DNA from: Gnetum montanum
Taxonomy: Eukaryota > Streptophyta > Gnetopsida > Gnetales > Gnetaceae
Direction of reading: 5' to 3'
Assembly (NCBI GenBank): GCA_015680685.1
Contig: MNCI01014407.1
Location: 1,118,375-1,182,374, forward strand
DNA length: 64,000 nucleotides
The position numbers were made by a program, and so were the translations under genes. Under the pieces are notes generated by a model that saw nothing but the letters and a program-made list of their open reading frames with translations, had not been told where the DNA came from and did not search any database. Each line of letters begins with the position of its first letter. Position 1 is the stretch's first letter. Shown piece after piece: positions 22,871-34,399 of this stretch.

Positions 22871-22893
22871 TTTTGGAAGTAGCGGTGGTTAAT

Positions 22894-23607
22894 TTATCTT
22901 ATATTAAATCCGTGATACCAGAAATACGAGCCTGGAGGCAAAGCCATCGATCCTGCAACTGATTCTTGGATTGAGGGCGTTCCAGCAACTGCCTCCACGT
23001 GAGAAAACCCTGCCGCCGGATTAGGAAACGTCGTCGTGTGTTCCGTCTGAGCCAGCAACTGCCCTACCCTCTGCCTCTGGAAAATGTCTGCAATTTTTGA
23101 TATTGCGGTTTTGAAATTTTTGCTCTGTACTTTTGGTTGTCCCCTGGATTTTCTGCAGTGCCTTTGGAGACGCGCGGGACAGAACACCGAAAAATGCAGA
23201 TTCTGATTTGGGTTTTGCTTTTCTTCTCTTTTTTTATTATATGCATTCTGTGTCCATGGATGTATTGGTGTTGTCGTTATTATCTCTGCCTGCCCTGGTG
23301 CGCCCGCTGCCTGTGCATTTTTTTTTTCCGGCCTTTGCCGTTTTCTGAATCGTCTCTGCCGGAAGCCCTTACGACGGAACAAAAAAAACACAAATTTGCC
23401 AAGAACGCCCAAACAAATTGTTAACAAAATCGGTGAACAGGGCTGCGATTTTCTGCAATTTCTGGAGCAAAATAGGGCCGCAATTTTCTGCAATTTCCAT
23501 TTGCAGGTATAATATTTTTTGTTTTTGGTACGCCTCAGGTCCGCGCCCAGGAATTCCACGGTTCGGTTTGCTGTACTGCGTGAGTGAGGGTTTGACATTC
23601 GTAGCAT
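22894..23607 (-). CDS. Hypothetical 237-codon ORF in a GC-rich island
   Basis: One of the longest uninterrupted frames outside the gap, ATG to stop. The product is basic and rich in Arg, Lys, Gln and Ala (FRQRRFRKRQRPEKKNAQ), with no domain I recognise and no signal peptide. Overlapping open frames on both strands (23137-23424 and 23369-23644) suggest it is open because of composition. The region is CpG-rich and repeats GCAACTGCC and TTTTCTGCAATTTC, so it may be a gene's 5' region, an unrecognised mobile element or a chance ORF. Confidence 0.2.
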   Translation of the reverse strand: MLRMSNPHSRSTANRTVEFLGADLRRTKNKKYYTCKWKLQKIAALFCSRNCRKSQPCSPILLTICLGVLGKFVFFLFRRKGFRQRRFRKRQRPEKKNAQAAGAPGQAEIITTTPIHPWTQNAYNKKREEKQNPNQNLHFSVFCPARLQRHCRKSRGQPKVQSKNFKTAISKIADIFQRQRVGQLLAQTEHTTTFPNPAAGFSHVEAVAGTPSIQESVAGSMALPPGSYFWYHGFNIR

Positions 23608-23659
23608 CGCGAGCCTCCAAAAACGTAACCTTAAAATATTGCATCTTTTGAAATATATT

Positions 23660-24960
23660 TCATTTTTGGAATGGTAACGGATGTTTGATAATATCCTTGA
23701 AATTTCTCAACGCCAATTCTTGCCTCAAAATTACTCCATACCAATCATCTCATTCAACCTTCAATTTACCCCACAAGGTTTTAACATACCAACACCCCTT
23801 GAATATAACTTTGATAGCTCTTGTGAGTTATTAAAACTTACCAAACTCAAACCCTTGAATCTTGCTGTTCCATAAAATGGCCAAATGTGCCAACACATAT
23901 CATCAATTACAATGAAAGCATTACTATACTAACATATTTATCTATCTTTTTTCATACTTTCATGACAGTTTGCTTCTCCAACATGTTGTAAATAGAAAAA
24001 GATTTTTTAGAAACAAGTTGCTTTACTCTTTCTTCATTATGTAAACTTTTATGTAACAGTCTTTGTCCAAACATTTCTCTCTCTTCTATTCTATGAATAG
24101 AAACCAAGTAAATTTCCCAAATCAACTCTTGATGCGATCCATAAGTGCAACAATTTTAGTATATAAAATGAATATTAGCTTAGTAGGAAGAGTCCTTACC
24201 TAAGAACCACTTCAAATTTTTAGTATTTTCACATTATGAAATGCTTTAAATATTATTTTTGACATATTATATCAATACTTTGGAATGTTGATAGTATTTT
24301 TCCATTATTTAATTTAACATGTTTGCAATCCATATAGGAAGGTTGAACTTGTAAATAGAAGTGTAGTAGTTTTAGTTTTGAAGAGTATAAACTATAAAAT
24401 GTATGCTCATTGATTCTTCAAGAGTAACTTTATTTTATTTGGAAACTAAAAGTGACTCCTTTGCATTTCGACCATATCATCTAGGTGTCTTCCAAAACAA
24501 ATAATCTAACTATCTAATTTACCAAGCATTAGTAGTCATGCATGCTTTTCATTCTTGTTAAGAGTTATGCTTCCTTTTTGTTCTTACTACAAGATTCATA
24601 ATGGTAAAAACATTGGAAAATTTGAGTACGAAAATGAATATGCAAGTATGGATAAGTTGTAGAAACTTCTACCAATTAGAAAATATCATATCTTTTTATC
24701 TTTCTTACAAATCATTTACTTTTAAATCATTATATTGGCGATGAGATGACTTTTTCTATGAACTAAAATGTTCATTTAAATGCTTTAAATTTTCTAAAGA
24801 GTGATAATAATAAATAGGAAATGACATTTTCAATATTAGGAAAAAAACTTTTTTAATTTCTAAAAGTCAACCCACTTTCAACTAGACTAGAAATTTAAGC
24901 TAATTTGCATAAATAGGAAATAAAATTTAAATACAGCTCATGGAATTGAAAATTTAAAAG
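23660..24960. other. AT-rich flank of element D; nothing recognised
   Basis: No coding potential, tRNA or clear repeat. It ends with AATAT, the target site of element D. Confidence 0.6.
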
Positions 24961-24965
24961 AATAT

Positions 24966-25899
24966 TGATGAGCGGTGAGGTACCCCTATGCCCAACCATA
25001 TAAATCAGAAAGTGTTCACGCACGATCCTGTCAAATTCCATGGACTTTGTAGTTTCCAGTGCACTAGTCTTCTAGGAAGTGAATCTTGCTTCAAGTTTGT
25101 TCGTTGTCTTCCCAATCACACTTGTGACGTTCACTGGTATGGTTAAGTGTAATTGAGGTATATGATTTTTATCATTTTGTATTTTATGGTTTTGGTGCTT
25201 GAAGGGAAATAAAGTAGTTGGACTAACTAATTTAATTTAACTAATTACTAATATCTAACTACTCCTAGCATAAGCATCCAGTCTCACTTTTCGTACATGT
25301 CCTGAACCCACATATCCACTACTGGGCAACCAAGTACTACGCTACTGGGTGTACCAAGCAATAATGTTGCTGGGATTACCAAGCCAATACGTGCTACACT
25401 CAAAGTAGTCCTACTTATTTGTTTAATCTATCTTGCTTTATTGCTTCATTAACTTAATTACTAGAAACATTTAATAGATAATTGAAAACATTAAATAAAT
25501 CATTGAAAACATTAAATGCATAAATAAAATATTTAATCTATCCAAAGTGATGAAAAGTTTATCGGAAAGTTCATCTTTATTGCTGCACACATTGTCATGC
25601 TCAGGTACAACAATGCTCGAATAAAGATTTGTACACTCAATGACTCTTATTGCAAGCACTTGGGAGAAAAATTCTAACTCTCAAATAAACAAACTACAAG
25701 AGATTCACTGCTTAAAAACCTCTATTACTATAAATGCAACTGGTGGGCATGTATTTATAACTGAATATAGATACTACATTGATGGGGCCTCATTGATGCA
25801 TGATATGATGCATCGACTAGGCCTCGTCGATGATGCCTAATCGATGAGGTTGCATCAACAAAGCCTCATTGATGTAGCCAATCAAATTGCGACTCATCA
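24966..25899 (-). repeat. 3' LTR of D (934 bp)
   Basis: Ends TGATGAG and CTCATCA. The U3 array starts at plus 25778 (ATTGAT), 25792 (ATTGAT), 25812 (ATCGAC), 25826 (GTCGAT), 25840 (ATCGAT), 25854 (ATCAAC) and 25868 (ATTGAT). Steps are 14, 20, 14, 14, 14 and 14, the mirror image of A1's array as expected for the opposite strand. The TATA box is near 25752-25760. A small tandem duplication (TTGAAAACATTAAAT) at 25480-25518 is absent from the 5' LTR. Confidence 0.92.
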
Positions 25900-26089
25900 T
25901 ACCCCCAAAGCTAAATGAAAACTCATCCTCAAGTTCTTTTACAAAATTGAGAAGGTATGGGATTATTGACTGAGCTTTCATAAATAAAACAAACTAACTT
26001 GATAAAAAATGGAGTGCATGGGTGTACGAATCAACACATTACAAAAAATGATAATGGTCAGGACACAAGATTGAACACCATGACATGAC

Positions 26090-28985
26090 TCTTCAAAATT
26101 GGATAGCACATTTCTTGATGGCATGAAGTTTCTTGGAGAAGATTAGAAAATCCTAGGCGATGATGGCTCTTGAGGTTCTGAGGAAGCTTCACCAACTTCA
26201 TGCATGAGTGACAATAAAGGTGGATATGGCTATCCAACTACTATTGCAACTTTTGATAGGAGGTAGAAAGCATCTAATAGTGCTTTCATTTTCTCCTCCT
26301 TAGTTATGGGATTGTGCACTGTCCACACGACTTTGCGAATGTGGACCAAAACAGACACATCTCAATGACATGGGATTGTTGGAAATAACTCCTTAGCATT
26401 GATGAACCAGGCAACAAACTATTTGTGTTCAATGTCAAATGCTTTGACTATGTCCTTTAGCTCATGGTAATCATTCATCCATTTGGCTAGGTTCTCAACA
26501 GTTGATCGTTGATCTATGAACCATGCTTTGAGAACTTCGAGTTCAACATTTGCAGTCTCAGGTTTCTACTTCATGTCTTTATTGTGATTGAACTCAACCT
26601 TGTATAATAAATACAAGCTAGCCACTTATTTCTTTAACTCTAACCATGGTCATCTAGCAATCAGCATTACCAGGATCATGTAATGGAGATTGGCCAACTC
26701 CAAAAATTCTATCATTTCCTCTATTTGCAACTCCTTCAGGTGGATCTCTACTTTATTATAGGCATTAATCCCATCAATGATCAGCTACCAGACTTCTCTT
26801 CCTTGTTGGAGTTGCTAGAGGACTTCATTTATTTTCACCTTTTCCATTTGGATATGCTTCTTTCTAACTTCTTTCTATAGGCCAACTTGGTCCCTGTAGT
26901 GATTCTTCCCTTTTTCAAACATGAGGGCCTCATTCCTCCAAGTGGCGATCTCGATGGTAGACTTCTGGTGCAAGGCACAAACTTCCTCTATTGAAAAATT
27001 TTCATTGTCTATGACCAATCTCCTTAATTCGGTGTTCACCTTGGCAAGCTGCTCCTACTATTGATGAATATATTCTTGCATTTGTTCCTTTTGGGCATCA
27101 ACATTGCATAGACAATGATTCTGTGAAATTAGATCCTTGTTCTCCTAGTGCATCTAAGCCAAGTCCTTCTAAATTGAGTTCGTCTTTACTTCTACTATGG
27201 ACTAGTTAAAGATGGCCATTAACACTTCTTCCTTAGCCTTTCTAAATCATCCTTAAAGTTGTTGAAAAGCTTCATCCTTTATTACTTCTAGGCTAAGAAT
27301 TATGGGATCAACAAGGAAGACACATAGTTTGACAACCTCTATGGCCAAGCATTGATTTTGTGCTTGAGCTATTTTGAGTTACCCCTTCAAAATGATGCAC
27401 TTGCCCCTTGCATCTAGTAGCTTTGATTGGATTGCAGTGATGTTTTCTGGAAAATTTTAAGATATCCAGAATCAATTGCCTAGTCCCTATTAGTCAATCT
27501 AGTAATTCTTCATGATGGGCTATGTTCAACTTCCCACTAACCATTCTTGCAGATGTCTGCACATCTCAAAGTGCAGATATGTCTGGTATAGACACCATAG
27601 GTGCATTGAGTGCTTCAGATACATGGTCAACAACTACCTCAGCTACTGTCTCCTATCCTTGGTGTTGCATCACCAAGATAGTTACCCCTTCGCCTTCCTC
27701 CAAATGCATCAAGAAGGTGGCAACATTCCTAGATATTTTTGGGAATAAATGGTTTTGAGATAAGGACACCGTCACCTCTTAAGCATTGGGATCTAACCTC
27801 ATAGTCAAATGCATTCATTTGGAAGAGGAAATTGGTCCACCCCTCTCCATTCAGCTAACTATTCAAGCCACCTCATTAAGGTGACTCATTACTGGTCGAT
27901 ATACAGATAGATTCACATCACTTGTTCCTACACGTTGCTCTTGCTCACTCAAGAGCTATTCTTGGATTTTGCATAAGTGCTCAATAGTTATGCAGGCCTT
28001 TGACATTATTTCTTGAGTGGGCGATGGCAGCAGCTACTCCTCTTCTTGAGTTGTCATTGGCATCTTGTCTTTCATGATTTTGGACCATGAGGCCAAAGGA
28101 GCATGCTTGATTGTATCATTAAAGTAGTAGATGATTCTTGTCCTTTTGTAATTTTTCAAATGAGGCATGGAAAGGGTTGGGTTTTCCTTCCATGTTTGTT
28201 TTCCTTAAAATGTTTTTCAATCTCCAAGTAGATGAGCTATGGAAGGTTGATAGAAAATTTCCCGCTTAGAGTGATGCATGTTTAGGTGGATAAGGAAGTC
28301 ACCTTTCTTGGCCTCATCATTGGATTGAGGTGATAGGCGGTAATTTTGAAATAGATGCGCTCCACCAATGTGAGCGTGCCATACTCCTTACAATCAACCC
28401 CTTAGCACCATTGGGTCCACTTATTTTTGGCCTCAAGATCACCTTTCGTTGATAACTCTACCAACTATGTTCCAATGTTAAGCAACACCAGTGCCTATGC
28501 TATAGCTTTGACTAAGTAGGATACTTAAATATCCTTGATTTTGACTATGGACCTCGACCTTTGATTACTTCAAAAGAAATATGTCTCTTCCATGTACCAC
28601 TCCCAACTAGATGTGATGATTGGCCACATGGAAGAGGTTTTCAGTTGAGTTTTAACATCTATTGGAGCTTTCTCTAGCAATGGCCCAAAGTTGATTTCTT
28701 GAAAAACTAATCGTTGGATTTCTCAAGACCTGATGATGTCAAGGCAGGCTTGAGTCAAAGTGACTTCAAGCCTTAGCATGGGTCCAAGCACTTCTCCTCA
28801 CTATGATTGCTCAGTGGGCACTTCTTCTTCTAGAATCTGTTAAACAGATTTCACTTTGAGCTCCTCATGAAGAGGTCCCATTACATGGGTTGCCTTTGGT
28901 AGTTCTTGGGCTTCTTCTTGTTGGCCCCTTCCAGCTCTGGGCTTGTTTCTATAATCACAATGAGACCATGGATTAGCCATCATTG
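26090..28985 (-). pseudogene. 3' ORF of element D, decayed
   Basis: A minus-strand homologue of the A1, A2 and C 3' ORFs, recognised from the shared order: WPIITS-type motif near 28600, PFPCLI-type motif near 28170, then a long Glu/Gln/Lys-rich coiled-coil-like stretch to about 26150. No open piece longer than about 80 codons is left. A branch-point-like GCTAATCC and an acceptor-like GATTATAG precede it near 28960, although the promoter and donor are gone. TAG stops stand where Gln is expected (as in CKIQE-stop-LLSEQEQ). Confidence 0.6.
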
Positions 28986-29224
28986 TGTAACATGAAGCAA
29001 TTGGGATACCTTTATCTCTTAAGGATAGTTACACTTTGGCTAAGTTGTGATTATGGCTAATTTAATTACTCCAATTATAATTTATTTATGTGTTATTGTT
29101 AATAAATCATCCTAGAGGTCTTTGAGAGGGTTATTCTTTGAAAAAATTGATGTTTCTACATTGTTAAGTTTATTAACCCTTTAGGAGAGTTAGAAAAATT
29201 TCCAAAAACTTTCACCAATTTTTT

Positions 29225-30600
29225 AGTAGAAACCTTAAGGTTTCCAAAAATAGAGAAAAATTGATTCGAGAGATGAATGAAATAAAAGGTTAAGGAGCAT
29301 TGAGTGGAATACATAATAGAATATGCAAAAGATAGGATTGTAGCAATGTCAAAGGTAAAGAACCTTAACTAATCAAGCCAAAAGCTATGCAAGTGGATCC
29401 TCCCCATAGTAGGCTTATGCCCTTGTTGCCCTTACATAACCTCAACTGAGGAGTTCATGGACCCCATAGTCGATAAATGGTCATGAAAAGTTAAGGACCA
29501 ACCAAAAAGAATCTATCCAAGAATTCAAAAAAATTAGACCAAGACATAGAGCATAACATAGAACTCGATAGAGAGGTGAGTTATGGCAGCATGGATGGAT
29601 GATAGAGGAGGTGGAATGAAGTTCCGAATTAAGGTCATAGGAAGTCCCTTATGAAATTTGTGTTTAAAATGACCTAAGAAGTTCCATCCTTAGTCTAGAC
29701 CAGAACCATATAATTTCAATGACTTCGCATTGTCACTCTAAGACCAATCCACCTGCATGAGACATGAGAGTGCTTCCATAAAATAACCATGATTCCATAA
29801 AGAGAAGAAAAGAGAGAAGTAGGAAGTGAGAGAGTGCCTTAGTTAGAAGGGACCTTCAGGCATAGGTGCATGTCTTTCTACCCATAACCAATGGTTGTAA
29901 TCCATTTATTTGTCCAATGGGTATGCTTTGAATTCCCATTATTTTTTTTCTTTTGGTGCAAAGACTTTATTTAACTTCCTATAAGTGGTTGGAATGGAAT
30001 AGTAAGAAGTCTATGAAAAACACTCAAGAACTCAAGCAAGTAGAAGTGTACAAAGAGTATTAAGTCCCCTTGAAGTCACACCCTCATAAACCTTTGAATC
30101 CTTCCTAATTCTAGAACTGCCAAGGTCATCAATTGATTAAAAGTTTCTCTAATTAAAGGGACCTCAAATTCCCAAAATAAGGAAAACCATAGAGTTTGTT
30201 GGATGGGTGAATGACATGGACTCACTACCCCTTCCATGAGAAATAAACCATGTCAAAGTCCTCATACATCAAAATTCAAAAAGAGAAACTAGACATTAAT
30301 AATCACAACATTAAGCACAAACCATCATTAGTAAACAGCAATAACAACACTGTGTCCTATGGCAAGAAAGTAATTTTATTATTAAAAATGAGGAAGTATC
30401 ACACTTGAAAAAAATAAAATAAATTAAAATATATAAAAAAATGTAAACTAATCAAGAAAAGTTCAAAGATACAAATGATGGTGTAAAATTAGAAAAATCT
30501 AAAAATAAAAAATTTCTAAAATAAATAACTTGTAAAATCAAAATGTGGAAAAAAATAGAAAAATTGAGAAGCCATATGGATTATTAACATGGATGGCCAT
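29225..30600 (-). other. Conserved noncoding segment of D, promoter deleted
   Basis: Homologous to A2 10650-12060 but joined directly to the pre-ORF segment, skipping A2 10221-10650 (internal TATA box, array and donor). It holds the shared GCCTTAGTTAGA and ATGTCTTTCTA blocks (29837-29880). The part near 30560-30640 resembles the tail of pol. No ORF of interest. Confidence 0.55.
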
Positions 30601-30649
30601 CTCCCCCATGACTGAGTAGAAAGGAGGAGATCTGAAAAATGGAACGTGA

Positions 30650-31960
30650 TTGTCCATCCATCAAGGTGGTAGTTACACTGGCCTATCTTGGTTCGAGGAA
30701 AGGTTTTACTTGTTGGATTTTGACCAACTACTTTTTAGTTGGGCTTTCAAGCTTATAGATCAACATGGCCCTAGAGGGAAAGGTTTGATCAATTATATAA
30801 GGTCCATCCCACAATATTTGAAATTTTTCCTTCTGGGGTACATGTGTGGGGTTCTAGTAGAGGAACTTATCTTGTGGTTAAACTTTTACCTTTCATATTC
30901 TTAGGTCATGACGTTTCTTGTTGAATGTCTTGTGCACCTCATTCAAAGATAGGGCACTAATCAATTTTTGTCTAGCACATTTAGATTGATTAATCTTTCT
31001 TTCTATGCTAGACTTAGGTTAATATTTAGATCATAGGTTTTTGAGAGTGTATGGAGCTTAAACTATATCAAGAGCATTGGAAATTTTCCATACACCAACT
31101 CATAGAGAGAGTAGCCAATAGGAAGTTTTCATGTTGAATGATAAGCCTAAAGGGCATCGTTAAGTTTTGCACTCCAATCTTTGATATATTTGCTAATCGT
31201 CTGTGTTAGTATTTTTGTGATCTCCTAGTTAGTTACCTCTGCTTGACCATTGGCTTGGGGGTGGTAAGGTGTTATTAATTTATGTTTAACCTCCAAGTGT
31301 TGCATTAACTTTCTAGAACTGGCACCTATAAAATGAGTTCCATTGTCAGAAATTAGTGAACATGGCACCCCAAACCTATTTACAATATTTTGTTGTATAA
31401 ATTTAGTAGCAGTGGATAATGTACAATTAGTAACGGCTGCTTCTTTTGCACATTTTGTGCAGTAGTCAACTGCTATGATAATATATGCCTTTCCATTGGA
31501 CATGGATGTGATGGGATCATGAAGTCAATGCCTCATATGTCAAAAGGTTCTAATGGTTGAATCCACTATTGAGAACCTTCCATGCAAGTGGTCATCCCTC
31601 CATCTCATTGGCAATGTTCACAAGATTGAAAAAACTAGTGGCCATCCTTAAATATTGTAAGTTAATAATATCTTTCCATTAGGATTTTTATGGCCATATG
31701 TCTCCCTACATAGTGGCCTCCACAAGGCCCTTCGTGAGCATTTTGGAGAACTCATAGTTGATCTTCGTCAGAGACACACCAATAAATTAGGCCATCTACA
31801 CACACCTTATAAAAGTATCCATTGATTTCCATGAAGTATTTGGCCCGATGAAGAAATTTTTTCTTCTTTCTAAAGTCAAGATCTTGTGGCATCTTTTGGG
31901 TGAGAAGATAGGCTAGGATGTCATTGTACCATGCTATTTTTATAGACGTTTGTTTATTTA
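30650..31960 (-). pseudogene. Integrase of D, decayed
   Basis: The best-kept piece (31225-31503) is a catalytic core: MSNGKAYIIIAVDYCTKCAK, then FGVPCSLISDNGTHFIGA, then TPYHPQANGQAEVTN. The Asp, Asp and Glu positions of the integrase triad are all present; the usual Trp of SKWVEA is Cys. Upstream (31752-32081) comes the zinc-finger part with LYKV-type text. Downstream is the C-terminal part with stops. It lies between RNase H and the noncoding segment, as in A2. Confidence 0.85.
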
Positions 31961-32500
31961 TTACTCCTGTAAAGAGGATTTTGTCTAGAAACTGATCAAA
32001 GAGTGGGCTCTCATCCTCTTTATTATCCAATCTTAAGCAAGAAGCGATCATATTCTTAGTCCATTTTTGATCTACCATCATGATATCAAATTCCTACAAG
32101 ATCACAAGCCACTGTATGACGTGAGGGCTCACCATTGGCTTATTCATGAGGAAGCAGATTACACTATGGTCCATGTGCACAAATACTTTGTAGCTAAGAA
32201 CATAGTGCCTAAACTTTTCAAGAGCAAACACCACTACCATTAGTTCTTTCTTCATGATGGTGTAATTTAACTATGCTATCACAATGCTTCGGCTCGTGCA
32301 ATAGATGTAGTATGGACATTTCTTATTTTCCATCTGTGTGAGCACTGCTCCCAAGGTATAGTTAGATGCATCTATCATGATGTAGAAGGGTCTGGACTAG
32401 TCTGGTGCTCATAGGATTGGCATTTCTATGAGTTCTTATTTTAATTGTGGGAATGCATGTTCACATTCATTAGTCCATTGAAAGGTGCATATTTCTTTAT
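31960..32500 (-). pseudogene. RNase H region of D, decayed
   Basis: Minus-strand text between RT and integrase parallels A2 13420-13900: a MIDASNYTLGAVL-type start near 32360, a KELMVVVFALEKF-type helix near 32220, and the end of the domain near 32050. Stops and shifts break it. Confidence 0.6.
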
Positions 32501-33260
32501 AAGCTCTACCAACGATTTTGCAATCTTAGAGAAATTCTCTATGAATCGATGGTAGTAGCCAATGTGTCTAAGGAATGACAAAACATCTTTAACTATCTCT
32601 GGTTGGCGTGTTATTCCTTAGATGAACCTTATCGTTTCTAGGTCTACCTCAATGCCCTTTTTGTAAAATTTAGTGCCCTAGTAGTATTCCTTCTTGGACC
32701 ATGAGATGGCTCGTTTGCCAATTGATCCATAAGTTTGTTTCAACACATCTCTTCAATACTTGCTCAAGGTGGTTCAAGGCTTACTCAAATGTTGCTCCAT
32801 AAGTGGAAAAGTCATCCATAAAGACTTCCACACCACTACCAATCTACTATTGGAAAATACTAAGGACCAAGCATTGGAATGTCATGGGGGCATTACATAG
32901 ACTAAATGGCATCTTACAATATGAAAAAGTCCCTCAGGGACTCATGAATGTTGTCTTGGCTTGATCTTCTAGCACAATTTGGATTTGGTTATAGCCACTA
33001 TAACCATCCAAGAAGCTATAATAATAATGCCCAGATATGGTGTCCAACACTTGATCCACAAATGATAATGAAAAATTATCTTCAAATGTTGCCATATTCA
33101 ATAGCCTGAAGTTGATGTAGACCTGCCATTTGCCAACCTTCTTTGGCACAATTACAAGTGGGCTAACCCACTCACTATCCACGATGGAATAGATGAACCC
33201 TACCTTAATAAGTTGTTCAATTTCCTCTTTGATAATCTTCTTTAATTTGGGATTCAACCA
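32500..33260 (-). pseudogene. Reverse transcriptase of D, decayed
   Basis: The open piece at 32934-33257 starts MNPKLKKIIKEEIEQLIKVG and contains PLVIVPKKVGKW, NFRLLNMATF and SFLDGYSGYNQI. The catalytic box is FMDD (plus complement 32811-32822) in a context VEVFMDDFSTYG. The first catalytic Asp region is YINFRLLN, as in A2. The connection region to 32500 has LGH-stop-ILQKG and NFSKIAKSLVELIKK. Non-functional because of TAG stops between the blocks. Confidence 0.85.
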
Positions 33261-33776
33261 TCTCTAAAGCTACCTTCTAGGCTTTATGGTAGGATCAGTG
33301 TAAATGTTATGCTGGCATATCCTTGGATCAATTCCTGTTAGCTCAACATATGACCAAGTAAAGGTTGTTGGTCATTTTTTAACCACCTTCAACAACTTTT
33401 CTTTTTGTTTAGGAGCAATTTTGTCATTAATTATGAATGGTTTACCATTGTTTAAAAATGCATATTCCATACCAACCAATAAAATTTTTATCTCTAGAGG
33501 CTCCTGCTTGAAGTTATTAGGAATTTCCAACTCTCCCCAACAAGTATCATCATCTTCATCAAAGATTTGGAAATGAACTTATTTAAGTTTATCTATGCCT
33601 TCAACATAAGCACATGTTAGGCTCTTAGTTGGTTCCATGCATAATGTGCTACTATTTGAGTCAACTATCAGCCACTGGGTGCCCTCCTATTTTTTGGTTG
33701 TTACATATAGACACCTTTGAATATTGATTTCATATGCACATTGATTCCATGCTTTAATGTATGTACTTTTGATGGA

Positions 33777-34200
33777 TCAAATCTTTTGCATGCAATTGCA
33801 CCCATTATCGCTATATGCAATGCATGGAATACGCTTCTTCTCTATTTTTCCCAATTCATTTTCTTTGAATATTTTCAAAGAAAGATCCCTTATGCCCATA
33901 CGTGTGTTGACCATGCTTAACCAAGCTTTTCCCATAATGATGGAGAAGTCACTTTTGCATTTTTCAACCTTGATCATCAAAAAATCAATAGGATAGGACC
34001 ACCCACAAACTGTGGTCATAATGTCCTCTACTAATCCCAAAGGAATAGTAATTGACTAATCTACTAATTCTAGATATATGTTTTTCTTCTTGAGACATGG
34101 CAAGTTCCAGGCCTTGTACATGTCATGGGAGATGAGATTAACTCTAGAACCAGAGTCAAGAAGAGCCTTACATGGCTCATGTTCAGTAATCTATAGGTAA
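33777..34200 (-). pseudogene. Aspartic protease region of D
   Basis: CKALLDSGSRVNLIS is coded on the minus strand at about 34135-34175, with an intact D-S-G (34158-34150). The following frame (33777-34040) has IIMGKAWLSMVNTRMG. This is the only one of the three protease copies in the window with the catalytic triplet unchanged, although the frame around it is broken. Confidence 0.7.
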
Positions 34201-34399
34201 ATGAGTGGACTTCCTAGGTCAAATCTTTTTGTGGAAAGATTGCCAACCTTGATGCAATCAAAAACAGCATGCATTAGCATCACAGTGCGAGTCTAAGGCA
34301 GCACTTGGTTTGAAGGGCACTCAAAGGTATTTGATGCAAGGGATGAGGGTGTTGGAGATGCAAGATGATTAGCCTTACTAGGTTAGAAGAAGGATCTCT

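Noticed and set aside
23133-23424. Plus-strand ORFs with hydrophobic Cys/Trp-rich product
   Set aside because: Antisense and overlapping with 22894-23607 in a GC-rich segment; no homology recognised, so likely chance frames.
24175-24215. TTAGCTTAGTAGGAAGAG as a tRNA A box
   Set aside because: No D stem, anticodon stem or B box at the right distance.
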